32,463 nt of DNA from Spirogloea muscicola (Eukaryota > Streptophyta > Zygnematophyceae > Spirogloeales > Spirogloeaceae). How positions within the stretch are numbered: the stretch's first letter is position 1; every line of letters starts with the position of its first letter. The translations under genes were made by a program, and so were the position numbers. Location of the stretch: the NCBI GenBank assembly GCA_009602725.1, contig WELB01000335.1, positions 14,921-47,383 on the forward strand. Reading direction: 5' to 3'. Under the pieces are notes generated by a model, which did no database searches, was not told where the DNA came from, and saw nothing but the letters and a program-made list of their open reading frames with translations. Of this stretch, positions 8,453 to 18,568 are shown one piece after another.

Positions 8453-10932
8453 ATGGCCGCGCCGCGGCGCCCCACCTGCGCCTGCGCCTGCGCCTGCGCG
8501 CTGCTGGCCGCCGCCGCGGTGGCCTCCTCGGCCGCGGCCGCGGGCACCGCCGGCCACACCGCCAATTGGGCGCTTCTCGTCTGCACCTCCCGCTTCTGGT
8601 GCTGCCCCCGACCCTCCCGTCCTCGCGCGCAGCCTGTCAGTGTGCCCCCCCGCACCTCACGCCCCAAGCGCGCCCCTGCGCCCCCCCGCAGGTTCAACTA
8701 CCGCCACATGGCCAACACGCTCTCCATCTACAGGCACGCCCGCCGCCTTAGGGCGGCTCCGCATCATACTATGGACGCACTCCTGGGTCTCCTGCGAGAG
8801 CTCACTGGGCTGGTGCCAAGAGTCGCCGCTGAAGCTCAGCAGCCCGTCGTGTCCGCGCCCAGGGCTGTCCGAAGGCTGGGCATCCCCGACGACCACATCA
8901 TCCTCATGCTCGCCGACGACGTGGCCTGCAACGCGCGCAACCCCCTCAAGCCCCGCGTCTTCGACGACCCCTCGCACACCCTCGACCTCTACGGCCAGCA
9001 CGTGGAGGTGAGCCCCGCCCTCCTCCTCACCTGCACGTGCCGCCTGTGAGCCAGCACAGGATCATCCCAGTACTGGACTCACTGAAGCCTCGCCCCAGCA
9101 GGTGGATTACCGGGGGTACGAGGTGTCAGTGGAGAGCTTCCTGCGCGTCCTGACCGGCCGCCACGACCCTGCCGTCCCCCGCTCCAAGCGGCTCCTCTCG
9201 GATGCCGGCAGTAACATCCTCATCTACCTCACCGGCCACGGGGGCGAGCAGTTCCTCAAGTTCCAGGTCTGGGGCCCCACCCGTCGCTCCCAACACGCCC
9301 TTTCTCAGCTGTCTGGCACAACGTGCCACCAGGGGTACCTGTCCTGCACTCGCAGCCGGCACACTTCACAACGGGCCTGCCAGACTGCGTCTTGCAGGAC
9401 ACCGAGGAAATCCAGAGCCGCGACCTCGCTGATGCGCTCCACCAGATGCACCAGCAGAAGAGGTGCGTTCGGCATGTTGTGTTGTGCCGGCGCTCCTGAC
9501 GAGGGCGATCAGGCCCCTGTGATCCGAGGAGACTGTGGTGGTCTGGGGGACTCTTTCTGAGCACACCCTACTGCCTAAATCTAAACAGGTGGTGAGCATG
9601 CAGGTATCGCGAAGTTCTGTTGATGGTCGACACCTGTCAAGCAAGCACTTTGCATGATCAGGTTCTGACGCATGCCTATATGTGCCGTCACTCCTCATGC
9701 TGCCGTCTTCTGCTACCCGCTTGCGAGCTTTAGCAGATGTGCAACAAGTGCTTGTGTACAGCTTGTATTTACCAGCTTGACCCATGGATCCTATCTGGGG
9801 CTTGCTGCAGCTGTATTCGCCAGAGGCTCTGTCTATTGGCAGCAGCCGCAAGAAGGAGAATTCCTACTCGCACCACTTGGACCCGCTCGTGAGTAATACA
9901 CTCTCCAAAGTCCAGCATCTGACATACTCCAGTCCTGCACTTGCTCCAGATCCTCATGCAGCGATGAGTGCTGATGCCGGTGTATTTATACTGCTTCAGG
10001 TTGGAGTGTATGTCGTGGATAGGTTCACGTCCTACACCTTGGCCTTCCTTGAGAATATGACCATGAATTCTAATGCAACATTGAAAAGGTCTTGTCGCTC
10101 TTCTCTCCTCACCCTTTGCATGCACATTGCACTACCTTCACTCTCCCTCTCGCACCTCTGCCCAGCATTTATAAGCTCTGCAGAGCTTGGCTTGCTTTTT
10201 GAGCCCCTGATTCACAAGTCATCTTACTCATAGCTTCAGCTTTCAGCAGCTTCTGGTGCCACAGAAGCCTGACAGAGGCTGCATCTGAGTTGTCGTTGCA
10301 CCAGCCTCTTTGACTACTACAAGCCTGAGCTCCTCATGTCCACCCCAGAGTACAAAAGTGACCTCTTCTCACGTAAGCTGGGAGATGTAAGTCCGTCCTT
10401 TCCAAGTGTTGAGCTTCGCTTCTGCTCTACTGTGCTAAGCAGGCAGGAAGGTCGTCCCCCCACATTACTTGTTTAAGCTTATGGGCAGCTGCTTACTGCT
10501 TGGGTGCGGGCATGCCACTTGCGCCCTCCAGGCAAGCCTGTGACTGGCCATCTGATCTCGCAGGTTGCTGTTACGGACTTCTTTGGATACATATCCAGCA
10601 TACAGCACAGCTCTGGCTTCGATGTGACATTTGGAGGCCATCCTGTTAGAGTAGCTGAGGGAATCCACTACAGCAGGCAGGCAGACACCTGCAGCACTTT
10701 GGCTGTCGATGAGGACAGGGTATGCCCCTCAAGGAAGCAGTTGATTGATGAGATCGAGAGTCTTCACTTAGGTCGAAGGAACAGTGACATGCCTTTGCAT
10801 CTGCACTGCAGTGCAAAGGGTGCCACTCACATATGTGAAATCAGCACCGACGTCCCATTTCTCACAGTTGTTGCTGCCTTAGCTGGTGCGCTTCTCGTTG
10901 TCTCCACATTGAGGAGGACGAGAGAACATTGA
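8453..10932 (+). CDS. GPI8: GPI-anchor transamidase catalytic subunit GPI8/PIG-K
   Basis: Ten exons: 8453-8598, 8692-8733, 8863-9007, 9102-9266, 9398-9462, 9604-9661, 9811-9888, 10000-10088, 10305-10386, 10564-10932; 412 residues. It is the C13 cysteine protease that cleaves precursor C-termini and attaches GPI anchors in the ER. Family motifs appear in order: NWALLVCTSRFW|FNYRHMANTLSIYR, GIPDDHIILMLADDVACNAR, VDYRGYEVSVESFLRVLTGR, the catalytic His in LTGHGGEQF (about 157) and the catalytic Cys in MVDTCQAS (about 199), then ALSIGSSRKKENSYSHH, VDRFTSYTLAF and VTDFFGYI. An N-terminal hydrophobic signal (to about 30) and a C-terminal membrane segment (VPFLTVVAALAGALLVV) fit a type I membrane protein. 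Intron 2 starts with GC (AG|GCACGC), the only donor that keeps frame and homology. The last exon contains a possible in-frame 99-nt intron (10720-10818); splicing it would give 379 residues. Confidence 0.95.
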
Positions 10933-11123
10933 ATGGCTCGGACGTGTTTATCACATGTGTGCAGTATTACTGCCAGTATAGTAATTTTAGCCTTCAATTG
11001 ACCCTTGGTAGTCACGTTGAAGGGCACAGATGAGAGACAAGCTGTCTCATTGTGTGCTTGCCATACTTCATATTACCATACAGCTGTGACACTGTGCATG
11101 AGGCAGGAGTTGGATGCACATGT
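10933..11123. other. Short convergent intergenic region
   Basis: The 3' ends of GPI8 (+) and the tRNA methyltransferase (-) face each other here over 191 bases. Both 3' UTRs must lie in or overlap this space. No other element seen. Confidence 0.6.
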
Positions 11124-12891
11124 TTACTGTATGTCTTGCTTTGATGGGTAATAACTAATAGCCTCTAGCTGACGAATTGCTTCATAGAGGCCCACCCCCA
11201 TGGCAACCGCAAGGTTAAGTGAGCGAACATGTGTCTCAACAATGGGAATGCGAGCTGAACCACCTGCATACTGACCTGTTGTGCACTCTTGAATAACAGC
11301 CTCAGGTAGCCCATCTGTCTCTGAGCCAAAGAGCAGCCAATCCCCTGGGCGGTACTGCACGTCCTGTTGCATCAAGCACAGCAATCATCTCCATGTGGTT
11401 GCTGGGAGCAACTATCTCCAAATGCTGCATCTGCTCTGAGCTGCGCTTGGCTTACTCAACATTACCTGCAGGAGGTTCTCCCAGCCGCAGTCACAGTGGA
11501 TAGACACTAGATGATGGACAACAGGACAGCTGAGTCACGGCCTCCACCAAGACAGACAGCAAGGAGAGACTGACCTATCTGAGAAGGCATGGAGGAAGCT
11601 TTGAAGGGCATGGACAGACCGTATGTGCAGTTGTGCCACGCTTTGTGAAGGCTATCAATCTCTTCTGACCCACCTGCACAGGTACAGGGAGACAGCTACA
11701 CCACTCGGTCAATTTGCGTGCACAATGATGGGTCGATGGCAAGAAGTCACAGATGGCCCTTCACCACGACGGATGACGGCTCTGTGACATACTAGAGATT
11801 GACGCGCCTGTACATACCTCATGCTCAAAATAGGTATAGAAGTCAGTCCAAGAAGAGTGCACTTTCACGACTACGTGTCTTTTTGCTCTGCTCGTCAAAA
11901 GCAAACGTCTGCAAGACTTTGCAGGACCTTGTGCCAGCATGCAAATCCCAGCAACACGTATACAATGGGTTGCACTGTCTTAGAGGTCAACATCTGTGCA
12001 ATGCCATTACATAATTGCTGCGTGCATCTCATCATGCTTTGCTAGGCAACTTAGCGCACCCCATAGAGGTCGGTGGCAAGGAAACAGCATTGCATGCACT
12101 TCACGTCGCAACAGAACCACTTTGGCAGCTTGTGAAGGATACGGCCAGTAGTCAAGGCCTGCCCTCTTTAGCTTGGTATCGTCGATGTCAAAGCCCAGCG
12201 GCTGGACACACCTGCATGACTCAGGTGTAAGACATGCAGGGCACTGCAGAAGAGTGCTTGTGACAATCATGCCTTCGGGATTCTTGGAGGAGCAACAAGC
12301 GTGGCACAGCTTCGGAGCACAGTACGGGGGCAAACTCTCAACCTTCACTAAGTGGAGGCCAACGGCCGTGGCGGCGGCCGTCCTCGCAATAGAGCCCACA
12401 TTTCCAGGGATCTGCACAATGCACCCCTTGAGCTGCCTTCATATGGACTTCTCTGGACGCAGCATTCCCCTCATTGCTGGTGCCGAGTAATACCAGGTCG
12501 CAGGAGAAGCAGAGCACTGAGCCTTGCAACGCCATGCCTGGAGAGTCGGGCGGTTTTGTGAAGCTGTGCTTTCTGAGCACTGCTATCCGCTATCCGGCAG
12601 GCACCTGACCTCAGATAGGCTGGAGGCCACATTATGCCTCAGAGTGCATGCAGAGGAGGAGCAGGAGCAGCTGGTGGTGCCAGTGATGGCGAGGGGGGGT
12701 CGGGCACGCTCACGCAAGGTGAGACGAGGACGACGTGGACATCGGTGCGCTGCGCGGGGCCTGTGGAGGGCGGGCTCCACTGCAAGCTCCAGGCGGGGGC
12801 AGGCGGCTCGGAGCTGGCGCCGGCGCGGGAGCACCCGCAGGCGGGTGCAGCGCCGGCAGCAGGGCGTGGGCGGGGGGCGCAGCCGGCGGGC
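11124..12891 (-). CDS. tRNA (cytidine/uridine-34 2'-O)-methyltransferase, TrmL/SpoU family
   Basis: Minus strand, 5' end lost in the assembly gap. Exons: from within the gap to 12714, then 12411-12343, 12201-12143, 11878-11818, 11673-11620, 11363-11124 (TAA stop). The joined protein reads VHVVLVSPC|IPGNVGSIARTAAATAVGLH..PLGFDIDDTKLKRAGLDYWP..VVVKVHSSWTDFYTYF..KRLIAFTKRG..YRPGDWLLFGSETDGLP..RIPIVETHVRSLNLAVAMGV. These are the SPOUT trefoil-knot motifs of TrmL: the SAM-binding FGSETDGLP and RIPIV...RSLNLAVA loops are intact. The bacterial enzyme methylates the wobble 2'-OH of tRNA-Leu; the algal protein may act in an organelle because a GC-rich, Ala/Pro/Ser-rich N-terminal extension of at least 40 residues precedes the core. 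The extension continues into the gap, so the start is unknown. It is convergent with GPI8. Confidence 0.9.
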
Positions 12892-13804
12892 NNNNNNNNN
12901 NNNNNNNNNNNNNNNNNNNNNNNNNNNNNNNNNNNNNNNNNNNNNNNNNNNNNNNNNNNNNNNNNNNNNNNNNNNNNNNNNNNNNNNNNNNNNNNNNNNN
13001 NNNNNNNNNNNNNNNNNNNNNNNNNNNNNNNNNNNNNNNNNNNNNNNNNNNNNNNNNNNNNNNNNNNNNNNNNNNNNNNNNNNNNNNNNNNNNNNNNNNN
13101 NNNNNNNNNNNNNNNNNNNNNNNNNNNNNNNNNNNNNNNNNNNNNNNNNNNNNNNNNNNNNNNNNNNNNNNNNNNNNNNNNNNNNNNNNNNNNNNNNNNN
13201 NNNNNNNNNNNNNNNNNNNNNNNNNNNNNNNNNNNNNNNNNNNNNNNNNNNNNNNNNNNNNNNNNNNNNNNNNNNNNNNNNNNNNNNNNNNNNNNNNNNN
13301 NNNNNNNNNNNNNNNNNNNNNNNNNNNNNNNNNNNNNNNNNNNNNNNNNNNNNNNNNNNNNNNNNNNNNNNNNNNNNNNNNNNNNNNNNNNNNNNNNNNN
13401 NNNNNNNNNNNNNNNNNNNNNNNNNNNNNNNNNNNNNNNNNNNNNNNNNNNNNNNNNNNNNNNNNNNNNNNNNNNNNNNNNNNNNNNNNNNNNNNNNNNN
13501 NNNNNNNNNNNNNNNNNNNNNNNNNNNNNNNNNNNNNNNNNNNNNNNNNNNNNNNNNNNNNNNNNNNNNNNNNNNNNNNNNNNNNNNNNNNNNNNNNNNN
13601 NNNNNNNNNNNNNNNNNNNNNNNNNNNNNNNNNNNNNNNNNNNNNNNNNNNNNNNNNNNNNNNNNNNNNNNNNNNNNNNNNNNNNNNNNNNNNNNNNNNN
13701 NNNNNNNNNNNNNNNNNNNNNNNNNNNNNNNNNNNNNNNNNNNNNNNNNNNNNNNNNNNNNNNNNNNNNNNNNNNNNNNNNNNNNNNNNNNNNNNNNNNN
13801 NNNN
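12892..13804. other. Assembly gap of 913 Ns
   Basis: A run of N. Its left edge cuts the first exon of the TrmL-type gene and its right edge cuts a retroelement nuclease frame. Frames translated across it are meaningless. Confidence 1.
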
Positions 13805-14305
13805 CTCCACACCCGCCGCGCAGACCTAGTCGCCATCCCGCCCGGCGGCGGTCCGCGTATCATCGCGGATGTGGTGACCGCCGACTGTGTCGACTCCGCC
13901 AACCCCTCCAAGTCGGCGACGACCGCTGGGCATTCGGTCGCTTTGGCGGCCCGGGGCAAGGAGCGGAAGTATGCCGATCACCCCCCAGGTGATGAGTTCG
14001 CGGCCCTTGCCATAGACGTCCACGGGGCTTACTGCAGCGGCTGGCTGGATCTCCTCCAGCGGCTTGCCCGGCAGGCCATGGAGCGGCGGCCGGGTCCGCC
14101 AGGGGGGCTGCCCGGCTTCAACGCGCCCGGCTCCCTGGCCCAGGTTTTCCGGATGCGGCTCTCCGTGTCCCTTCAACGCTCACTCGCTCATGCCGTCCAC
14201 TCGCGCGCGGGCTGTGCTCTTGTTGCTGCTTCCGGGTCTCGCCCGGCTGCATCTTTTCCAGCCTCGAGCTACTCAGACCTGATGTTGCTCACCCGCGGGT
14301 ATTGA
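13805..14305 (+). CDS. C-terminal nuclease region of the retroelement protein (partial, intact frame)
   Basis: Partial frame from the gap, 166 codons plus TGA. It begins LHTRRADLVAIPPGGGPR, continues IADVVTADCVDSANPSKSA, GKERKYADHPPGDEFAAL, VHGAYCSGWLDLLQRLAR, LAQVFRMRLSVSLQRSLAHA and ends YSDLMLLTRGY. The order R-x-x-DL ... (I/A)DV(V/T)T ... K-x-x-K-Y is what restriction-like (PD-(D/E)XK) endonucleases of some non-LTR elements look like. The glutamate expected upstream is visible in the related copy (VAVENTT near 26185). The assignment to the REL fold is inference from pattern, not from a search. This is the best-preserved copy of the domain in the window. Confidence 0.75.
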   Translation, partial: LHTRRADLVAIPPGGGPRIIADVVTADCVDSANPSKSATTAGHSVALAARGKERKYADHPPGDEFAALAIDVHGAYCSGWLDLLQRLARQAMERRPGPPGGLPGFNAPGSLAQVFRMRLSVSLQRSLAHAVHSRAGCALVAASGSRPAASFPASSYSDLMLLTRGY

Positions 14306-14434
14306 ACTTCGTGTGGTTCCGTCATGTCTAGTTGTCTAGATGCCTAGCTAGTGTTGGAGCTCTTTGGATATTGTCCATTCATTTTTGGCTGGCTTCTGCC
14401 AGCCCCTCTCTTCTATGGGCGAGCTCATCTTCTT
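13805..14434 (+). mobile_element. Retroelement fragment: nuclease domain, stop and 3' UTR
   Basis: Right of the gap, an open frame runs into a conventional stop, followed by a 3' UTR with hairpin GGCTGGCTTCTGCCAGCC and end CTATGGGCGAGCTCATCTTC. The stop, UTR and tail are nearly identical to the copy at 29057-29403 on the other strand, so both are probably young. How far the copy extends into the gap is unknown. Confidence 0.88.
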
Positions 14435-14835
14435 TCCCAGCCACCAGTCAATCAGGCCGCGCTTCCCTTCCTTACGCTGAAGGAGAAGGTGCCCGCCCAT
14501 TGAGGATTGGGGCTGGATAAGCCAGCCCAAAAAAGAATGAACAGGACTCGGACTAAGACCAAGACATCAGCCACGGGACGCTCAGTAACCTCTGGTCAGG
14601 AGATGCATCTCTGAGTAGCTAGCCGGCGGAAAGACGTCGCCCAGGTGAGGGGCTCGCCCATTGAGGATAACGGAAGCGCGGCCAGATTGACTGGTGGCTG
14701 GGAAAGGCCAGCCCAAAGGAGTGGACAAGATCTGAAGGAGCCGGAGTGCGAAGGACTAGACTAAGACATCAGCCAGGGAACGCTCAGTAACCTCTAGTCA
14801 GGATAGGGGCTGGGAAACGCCAGCCCGAGAATGGA
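14435..14835 (-). mobile_element. Nest of retroelement 3' ends, mostly minus strand
   Basis: At 14435-14470 are the last ~35 bases of a plus-strand tail (CCAGCCACCAGTCAATCAGG, GCCGCGCTTCC). From about 14635 down to 14478, on minus, is a C-terminus PPASYSEMHLLTRGY-stop with 3' UTR, hairpin GGGCTGGCTTATCCAGCCC and end CAATGGGCGGGCACCTTCTC. At 14651-14669 plus 14806-14835 is one further minus-strand hairpin tail split by the insertion at 14670-14799. Confidence 0.8.
14670..14799 (-). mobile_element. 130-bp retroposed 3' end with 6-bp target duplication
   Basis: AGGATA flanks both sides (14664-14669 and 14800-14805). On the minus strand the insert runs from the last codons of the family (CTAGAGGTTACTGAGCG) through a UTR to hairpin GGGCTGGCCTTTCCCAGCC and the end CTGGCCGCGCTTCC. 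It sits inside the end segment of another hairpin tail (CCCCTATCCT|CAATGGGCGAGCC), so the repaired target is itself a retroelement tail. Confidence 0.88.
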
Positions 14836-15745
14836 CCCAAGGACGAGAAGTGGCCCAGGCGCCCCCTCGTGCTGCTGCTGGGCGCACCAGGTGCCTGAGC
14901 CAGACCACCGAGCGGCTCACGGGGTGGTGCTCCGGCGCTCCAGCCAAGCCTGACCATGCTGCCTGGCGCCTTTGGGCACTCTTCGGGCGAGCACTTTCTT
15001 CTCTCGGCACCTCGTGGCGTGGCAACAAGAACAGCGCTTCCCCATTGAACAGCACTTCCAAAGCGTTGAAGCACGCAGCGACTGCGGTGGCCGCTGGGTG
15101 CTCAATGTCCTCTGCATCTTCAGGCCCCTCCGCTATTGTAGCTCTAGGCCCCTCCGTCATTTGGCCCCTTCGAACCTTTGTCAATGCTGTTCGGGCTGGC
15201 TTCTCACAACCCTTGCCCCAATTGGGATTGTTACGGAGGCGTATCAAGATCCAGCATCGACACACATCGCTGGCCACGCAGTGGGCGTTGCAGAACAAAG
15301 GAAGCTGCTGCACTACTCCGATTACCCCCAATGCGATCAGCTCCTGCCAGCGGCAGTCGACATCTTTGGCTGTCTGGGTCCTCGCTTTAACACTCTCCTT
15401 CAGAATATTGCCAATCTAGGCTACACACGGCGTGCAGGTGTGTTTCCGGCTGAGATGGGCTTGACAGCTGCATATCCGTCGCTCGTGCGACGACGACTTT
15501 CGGCCTGTTCGCAGCGTGCTCAGGCTAATGCTTTGCACCAGAAAGCTGGGCGAGCTCTAGTTGGTGGCAGAAGGGCTCCGTATCTGACATCTAGTATTCA
15601 GGCATCGATAAGCGACCTTTATGTTTTGACCCGTGGTTATTGAGCGGGTCAATCTGCTGTAGGTCATGTAGGTCTTCAGATGTGCTTGCCTTTGTACTTG
15701 GCCATTTGGCCTTCGTTTGTTTCAAATACACGAAATTTTCATTGA
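14836..15745 (+). mobile_element. Retroelement fragment with nuclease domain and 3' UTR
   Basis: From about 15225 the frame reads IVTEAYQDPASTHIAGHAVG, EQRKLLHYSDYPQCDQLLPA, VRRRLSACSQRAQANALHQK, AGRALVGGRR and SDLYVLTRGY-stop at 15643. This is a divergent subfamily of the nuclease domain that keeps the HAV...K...Y..YP pattern. The 3' UTR to about 15745 (GAGCGGGTCAATCTGCTGTA..., TTGGCCATTTGGCC) equals the UTR of RT copy 1, so both belong to one subfamily. Between 14836 and 15225 lie only degenerate pieces, including a tail end at about 14975-15002; no gene is seen there. Confidence 0.8.
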
Positions 15746-15748
15746 GAA

Positions 15749-15802
15749 GAAAGTGCTAGCCCATAGAGAAGAGGGGCTGGCAAAGCCAGCCCTTTGGGAG
15801 AG
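15749..15802 (-). mobile_element. Lone hairpin 3' tail
   Basis: Minus strand reads hairpin GGCTGGCTTTGCCAGCC then CCTCTTCTCTATGGGCTAGC, ACTTTCTTCT. Only about 50 bases are present, directly after the 3' UTR of the previous copy. Confidence 0.75.
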
Positions 15803-16270
15803 CCACTTCTCTGCCGTGGTACTGATCGACACATACAAGGCTGGTGCATCCACGTCAACCGTGTCTAGATGGGCCACGTCCAGCGCGGAGCGCAAGGAGC
15901 GGCACTACCAGGATCATCCCCGAGGGGACCATCTGTATCCGTGTGCCATGGATATCTACGGAGGCTACGGCGTAAAATGGTCCTCCCTGATCCAGCATCT
16001 GGCCCGGCTGATTGATGCGCGTCGTCGAAGTCGGGGGGGCAGCTTGGACTACTCCAGCGTTCCGCGGGCCTTGGTTGCATATTATAGAATGCGGCTCTCG
16101 CTTAGTTTGCAGCGCTCGCAAGCATTGGCTCTTCATCAACGTGCAGGGCGCGCTCATAAGTCAGGCCTCCGGCTTTCGTGGCGGCGGTCCAGCTCCCCAA
16201 GTCAGCTTGTCGGATTTGTTTGTGCTGACCCGTGGGTCCCGATGTCACCTTTGGCACCTTAGTTTAGGTC

Positions 16271-16301
16271 CAGCCCCTCTTCTCAATGGGCGAGCACCTT
16301 C
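16271..16301 (+). mobile_element. 31-bp retroposed tail with 12-bp target duplication
   Basis: TTAGTTTAGGTC occurs at 16259-16270 and again at 16302-16313. Between them is only CAGCCCCTCTTCTCAATGGG plus CGAGCACCTTC, the last 31 bases of a hairpin tail, starting within the 3' arm of the hairpin. The paralogous UTR at about 25435-25480 has one copy of the target and no insert. Confidence 0.9.
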
Positions 16302-16324
16302 TTAGTTTAGGTCGCCGTGACATG

Positions 16325-16387
16325 AAGAAAGTGCTCGCCCATTGAGAATAGGGGCTGGAACAACCAGCCCGAAAAAGAATGAACAGA
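16325..16387 (-). mobile_element. 63-bp retroposed hairpin tail with 6-bp target duplication
   Basis: GACATG flanks at 16319-16324 and 16388-16393. On minus the insert runs TCTGTTCATTCTTTTTCGGG, hairpin GGGCTGGTTGTTCCAGCCC, then CTATTCTCAATGGGCGAGCA, CTTTCTT. The paralogous UTR (about 25425) reads straight through this point. Confidence 0.9.
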
Positions 16388-16496
16388 GACATGTAGCCTT
16401 GTTTGGTTTGCCCTAGACTCTGCCTGAACAATGTATTGGCTTGGATTGGCCTCCCTTTCATTTCATGCGCCCCGCGCGCCTTCCTCCTCTCTGCAG

Positions 16497-16715
16497 AAGA
16501 AAGTGCTCGCCCATTGAGGATAGGGGCTGGACAAGCCAGCCCAAAAAAGAATGAACAAAGAACGAGAAGGGGGCCAGAGGAAGCCAGAGGAAGCGCTAAG
16601 AAACCAAAGCACACAAAGAAAGAAAGCAGCTAGAACGAGAAGGGAAGCGCGGCCAGATTGACTGGTGGCTGGCAAAGGCCAGCCCAAAGGAATGGACAAG
16701 GTCTGAAGGCAGAAG
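16497..16715 (-). mobile_element. Two adjacent 3' tails upstream of the phytol-kinase gene
   Basis: At 16497-16640 is a minus-strand UTR with hairpin GGGCTGGCTTGTCCAGCCCC and end CAATGGGCGAGCACTTTCTT. At 16642-16715 is a second type with hairpin GGGCTGGCCTTTGCCAGCC and end CTGGCCGCGCTTCCC. The last one stops about 105 bases before the start codon at 16822. Confidence 0.8.
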
Positions 16716-16821
16716 ACAGTTCCGGGGAGACGCCCAGGCGCGAGCTTCAGTGCGGAGGCGCGCAGGTGGCCCCTCGGACGCCGGAAGCCGGAAGCCGGGC
16801 AGGCTCTGAGCCGGCGCCGCC

Positions 16822-18568
16822 ATGCTGCCGCCCGGCCTGCCCGCCCTCCTGCGCTCCGCGCCCGCGCGCGACGCCGCCGCCACCTCCTTCTCGCTCGCCC
16901 TCTGCCTCCTCTGGCTCGCCGCCGTCGACGCCCTCGTCGCCCTGCGCCTCCTCGCCCCCAAGGGGAGCCGGAAGGTCATCCACATCGGCACCAGCCCCAT
17001 CTTTGTGCTCACCTGGAACCTCTTCAGGTGCCGCCTCCACCTGCTTCCCGCCCCTCCCCGCGGCTGTGGCGCCTGCTCCGCCTCTTCTCCCCACAATGCA
17101 GCACACCTGGCAGTCGCCCCTCCATGCTTTGTGTATGCTAACACAGCGACAACCTCGCTCTCCTTGCTCCAGTGGCCTTCCGACTGCCAAGTGGTGTGCT
17201 GCACTAGTGCCGCTCCTTATCACTCTGCAATTTGCCCTCATTGGTCTCGGTAAGCGTCGGTAAGGTGACCCAAGATAGCATACATGCAGCTTGATTGTTA
17301 GCGCCACTGGCGGAGTCCTCCTATACCTTGTCCTCCTGCCGACTTGGGCTGTCCCTATCCTGGATACCACCTCATGAATTTTTTGGGCAGATGCCACTTT
17401 GATACCCTGCTTACTGACGTGTACTTAGGCATCTTGAGAGACCCGGCTGCAGTCGCCCTCCTAACTCGTAAAGGAGACCCTGGCGAGATCCTGAAGGGCC
17501 CTCTATACTATGGTCTCGCCTTTGTTGTCCTTACTGTACGTTGCCGGATGGCCCCCTCCTCCACCACAGATAGTAGCTCCAACTGATGTCAGCTTTCAAA
17601 GCAGCCCCATCTCGCTGCGTTTGACCACATTGTGCTCAAGCTGGGCCCCAAGTACACGGCCTCTTGGCTTCCTCCCCTTCCTCCCCTCGCCTCTTCCCAC
17701 GGGCTTCTTCACCCCTTTTGGGAGGAGACGCCCTCAGACGGTGTCAAGCGTGCTATATGCGGCCAAGATCTGGCTGGCAGGTGTGGTACTGGAGGCATTC
17801 TCCTGTAGGGGTGGTGGCACTAATGATGCTGTGTGGTGGTGATGGATTGGCGGAAATCGTGGGACGACGATTTGGCAAGTGAGGACCATTGCTCCACCAT
17901 TTTGCTTGCCTGGGAAAGCGCTTCCCCAAGGACACTGGTTGCCAAAGTCACTACTTTGTTGAGCTGCCTCTTGCATTTTTTCCCATCAACATGGGGAAAT
18001 TGCCATTCTCACAAAATGTGCACATTTAGCCATGAATGCCACAGATTTTGGAGGCGCTTTGGACATATCTGCAGGGAGCTGGGCACCAACAACATCTGAT
18101 GTTGATGTATGGTGTTTGCTGCCGGGCACTGTACCAGGACAAAACTGCCATTCTCAGATTCCAAGACCTGGGCGGGATCAACGGCAATGCTGTTGGGTGG
18201 AGCAAGTCTTGCGTTTTGCGTCCTGGTGAAAGGGATCACATCTTAATTGGGCTAGCAGCGAGAATTGTGAGGCTGACCTGCTGGTGGTTGGTGGAAGAAG
18301 TTGTCTTGCAAGACTTGCTGGGGACAGGGCAGAGACTGATGGAGAGTTTGTTGGCCTACAGGCAGGTCTCAATTGGGCTGGCAACTTCAAGCCGGAGCTG
18401 GAGCTGGAGCGAGCAGCAGTTGGCACGGTGGTGGTGGCCACGGCTTGTGCGGTGGCCGAAGCAGCGTGCAAGCGGGATGTGGACAATGTGGCAGTGCCAG
18501 CCGTGGCATGCGTGCTGCTGACAGTCTGGCCGGAGTTGCTGCTGCAGAGGCAGCAGGTTGGGAAGTGA
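16822..18568 (+). CDS. Phytol kinase / polyprenol kinase family membrane protein (VTE5-like)
   Basis: Six exons: 16822-17027, 17173-17249, 17429-17535, 17781-17878, 18138-18225, 18362-18568; 260 residues. The family phosphorylates isoprenoid alcohols with CTP; VTE5 acts on phytol in chloroplast envelopes for tocopherol synthesis, with farnesol and dolichol kinases as relatives. Visible signatures: RKVIHIGTSPIFVLTWNLF at 50-68, ALVPLLITLQFALIGLG, RKGDPGEILKGPLYYGL, WRHSPVGVVALMMLCGGDGL, AEIVGRRFG, KLPFSDSKTWAGS, and near the end VVVATACAVAEA..DVDNVAVPAVA. The CGGDGLAEIVGRRFG and DSKTWAGS motifs and spacing match VTE5/FOLK. Several hydrophobic segments fit a polytopic membrane protein. The N-terminus is short and hydrophobic, so plastid targeting is uncertain. 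Splice phases are consistent at every junction. Substrate cannot be told from sequence. Confidence 0.9.

Larger units (their letters stand above)
15805..16490 (+). mobile_element. Retroelement fragment with nuclease domain and 3' UTR, twice invaded
   Basis: The frame reads VVLIDTYKAGASTSTVSRWA, ERKERHYQDHPRGDHLYPCA, MDIYGGYGVKWSSLIQHLAR and YRMRLSLSLQRSQALALHQR. A frameshift near 16190 moves the C-terminus to LSDLFVLTRGS. The 3' UTR ends GGCCTCCCTTTCATTTCATG then CGCCCCGCGCGCCTTC. Two tiny insertions interrupt the UTR at 16271-16301 and 16325-16387. The minus-strand copy at about 25353-25505 has the same UTR without either insertion. Confidence 0.85.

Noticed and set aside
12524-14305. Very long plus-strand frame through the gap
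   Set aside because: 913 of its bases are N. Only the part from 13805 is supported, as the nuclease fragment.
14784-15074. Minus-strand open frame ending in LTRGY, like the retroelement C-terminus
   Set aside because: The ending arises at the junction where the 130-bp tail insertion joins the split host tail (PAPI|LTRGY). The upstream residues do not match the nuclease domain, so it is a chimera.
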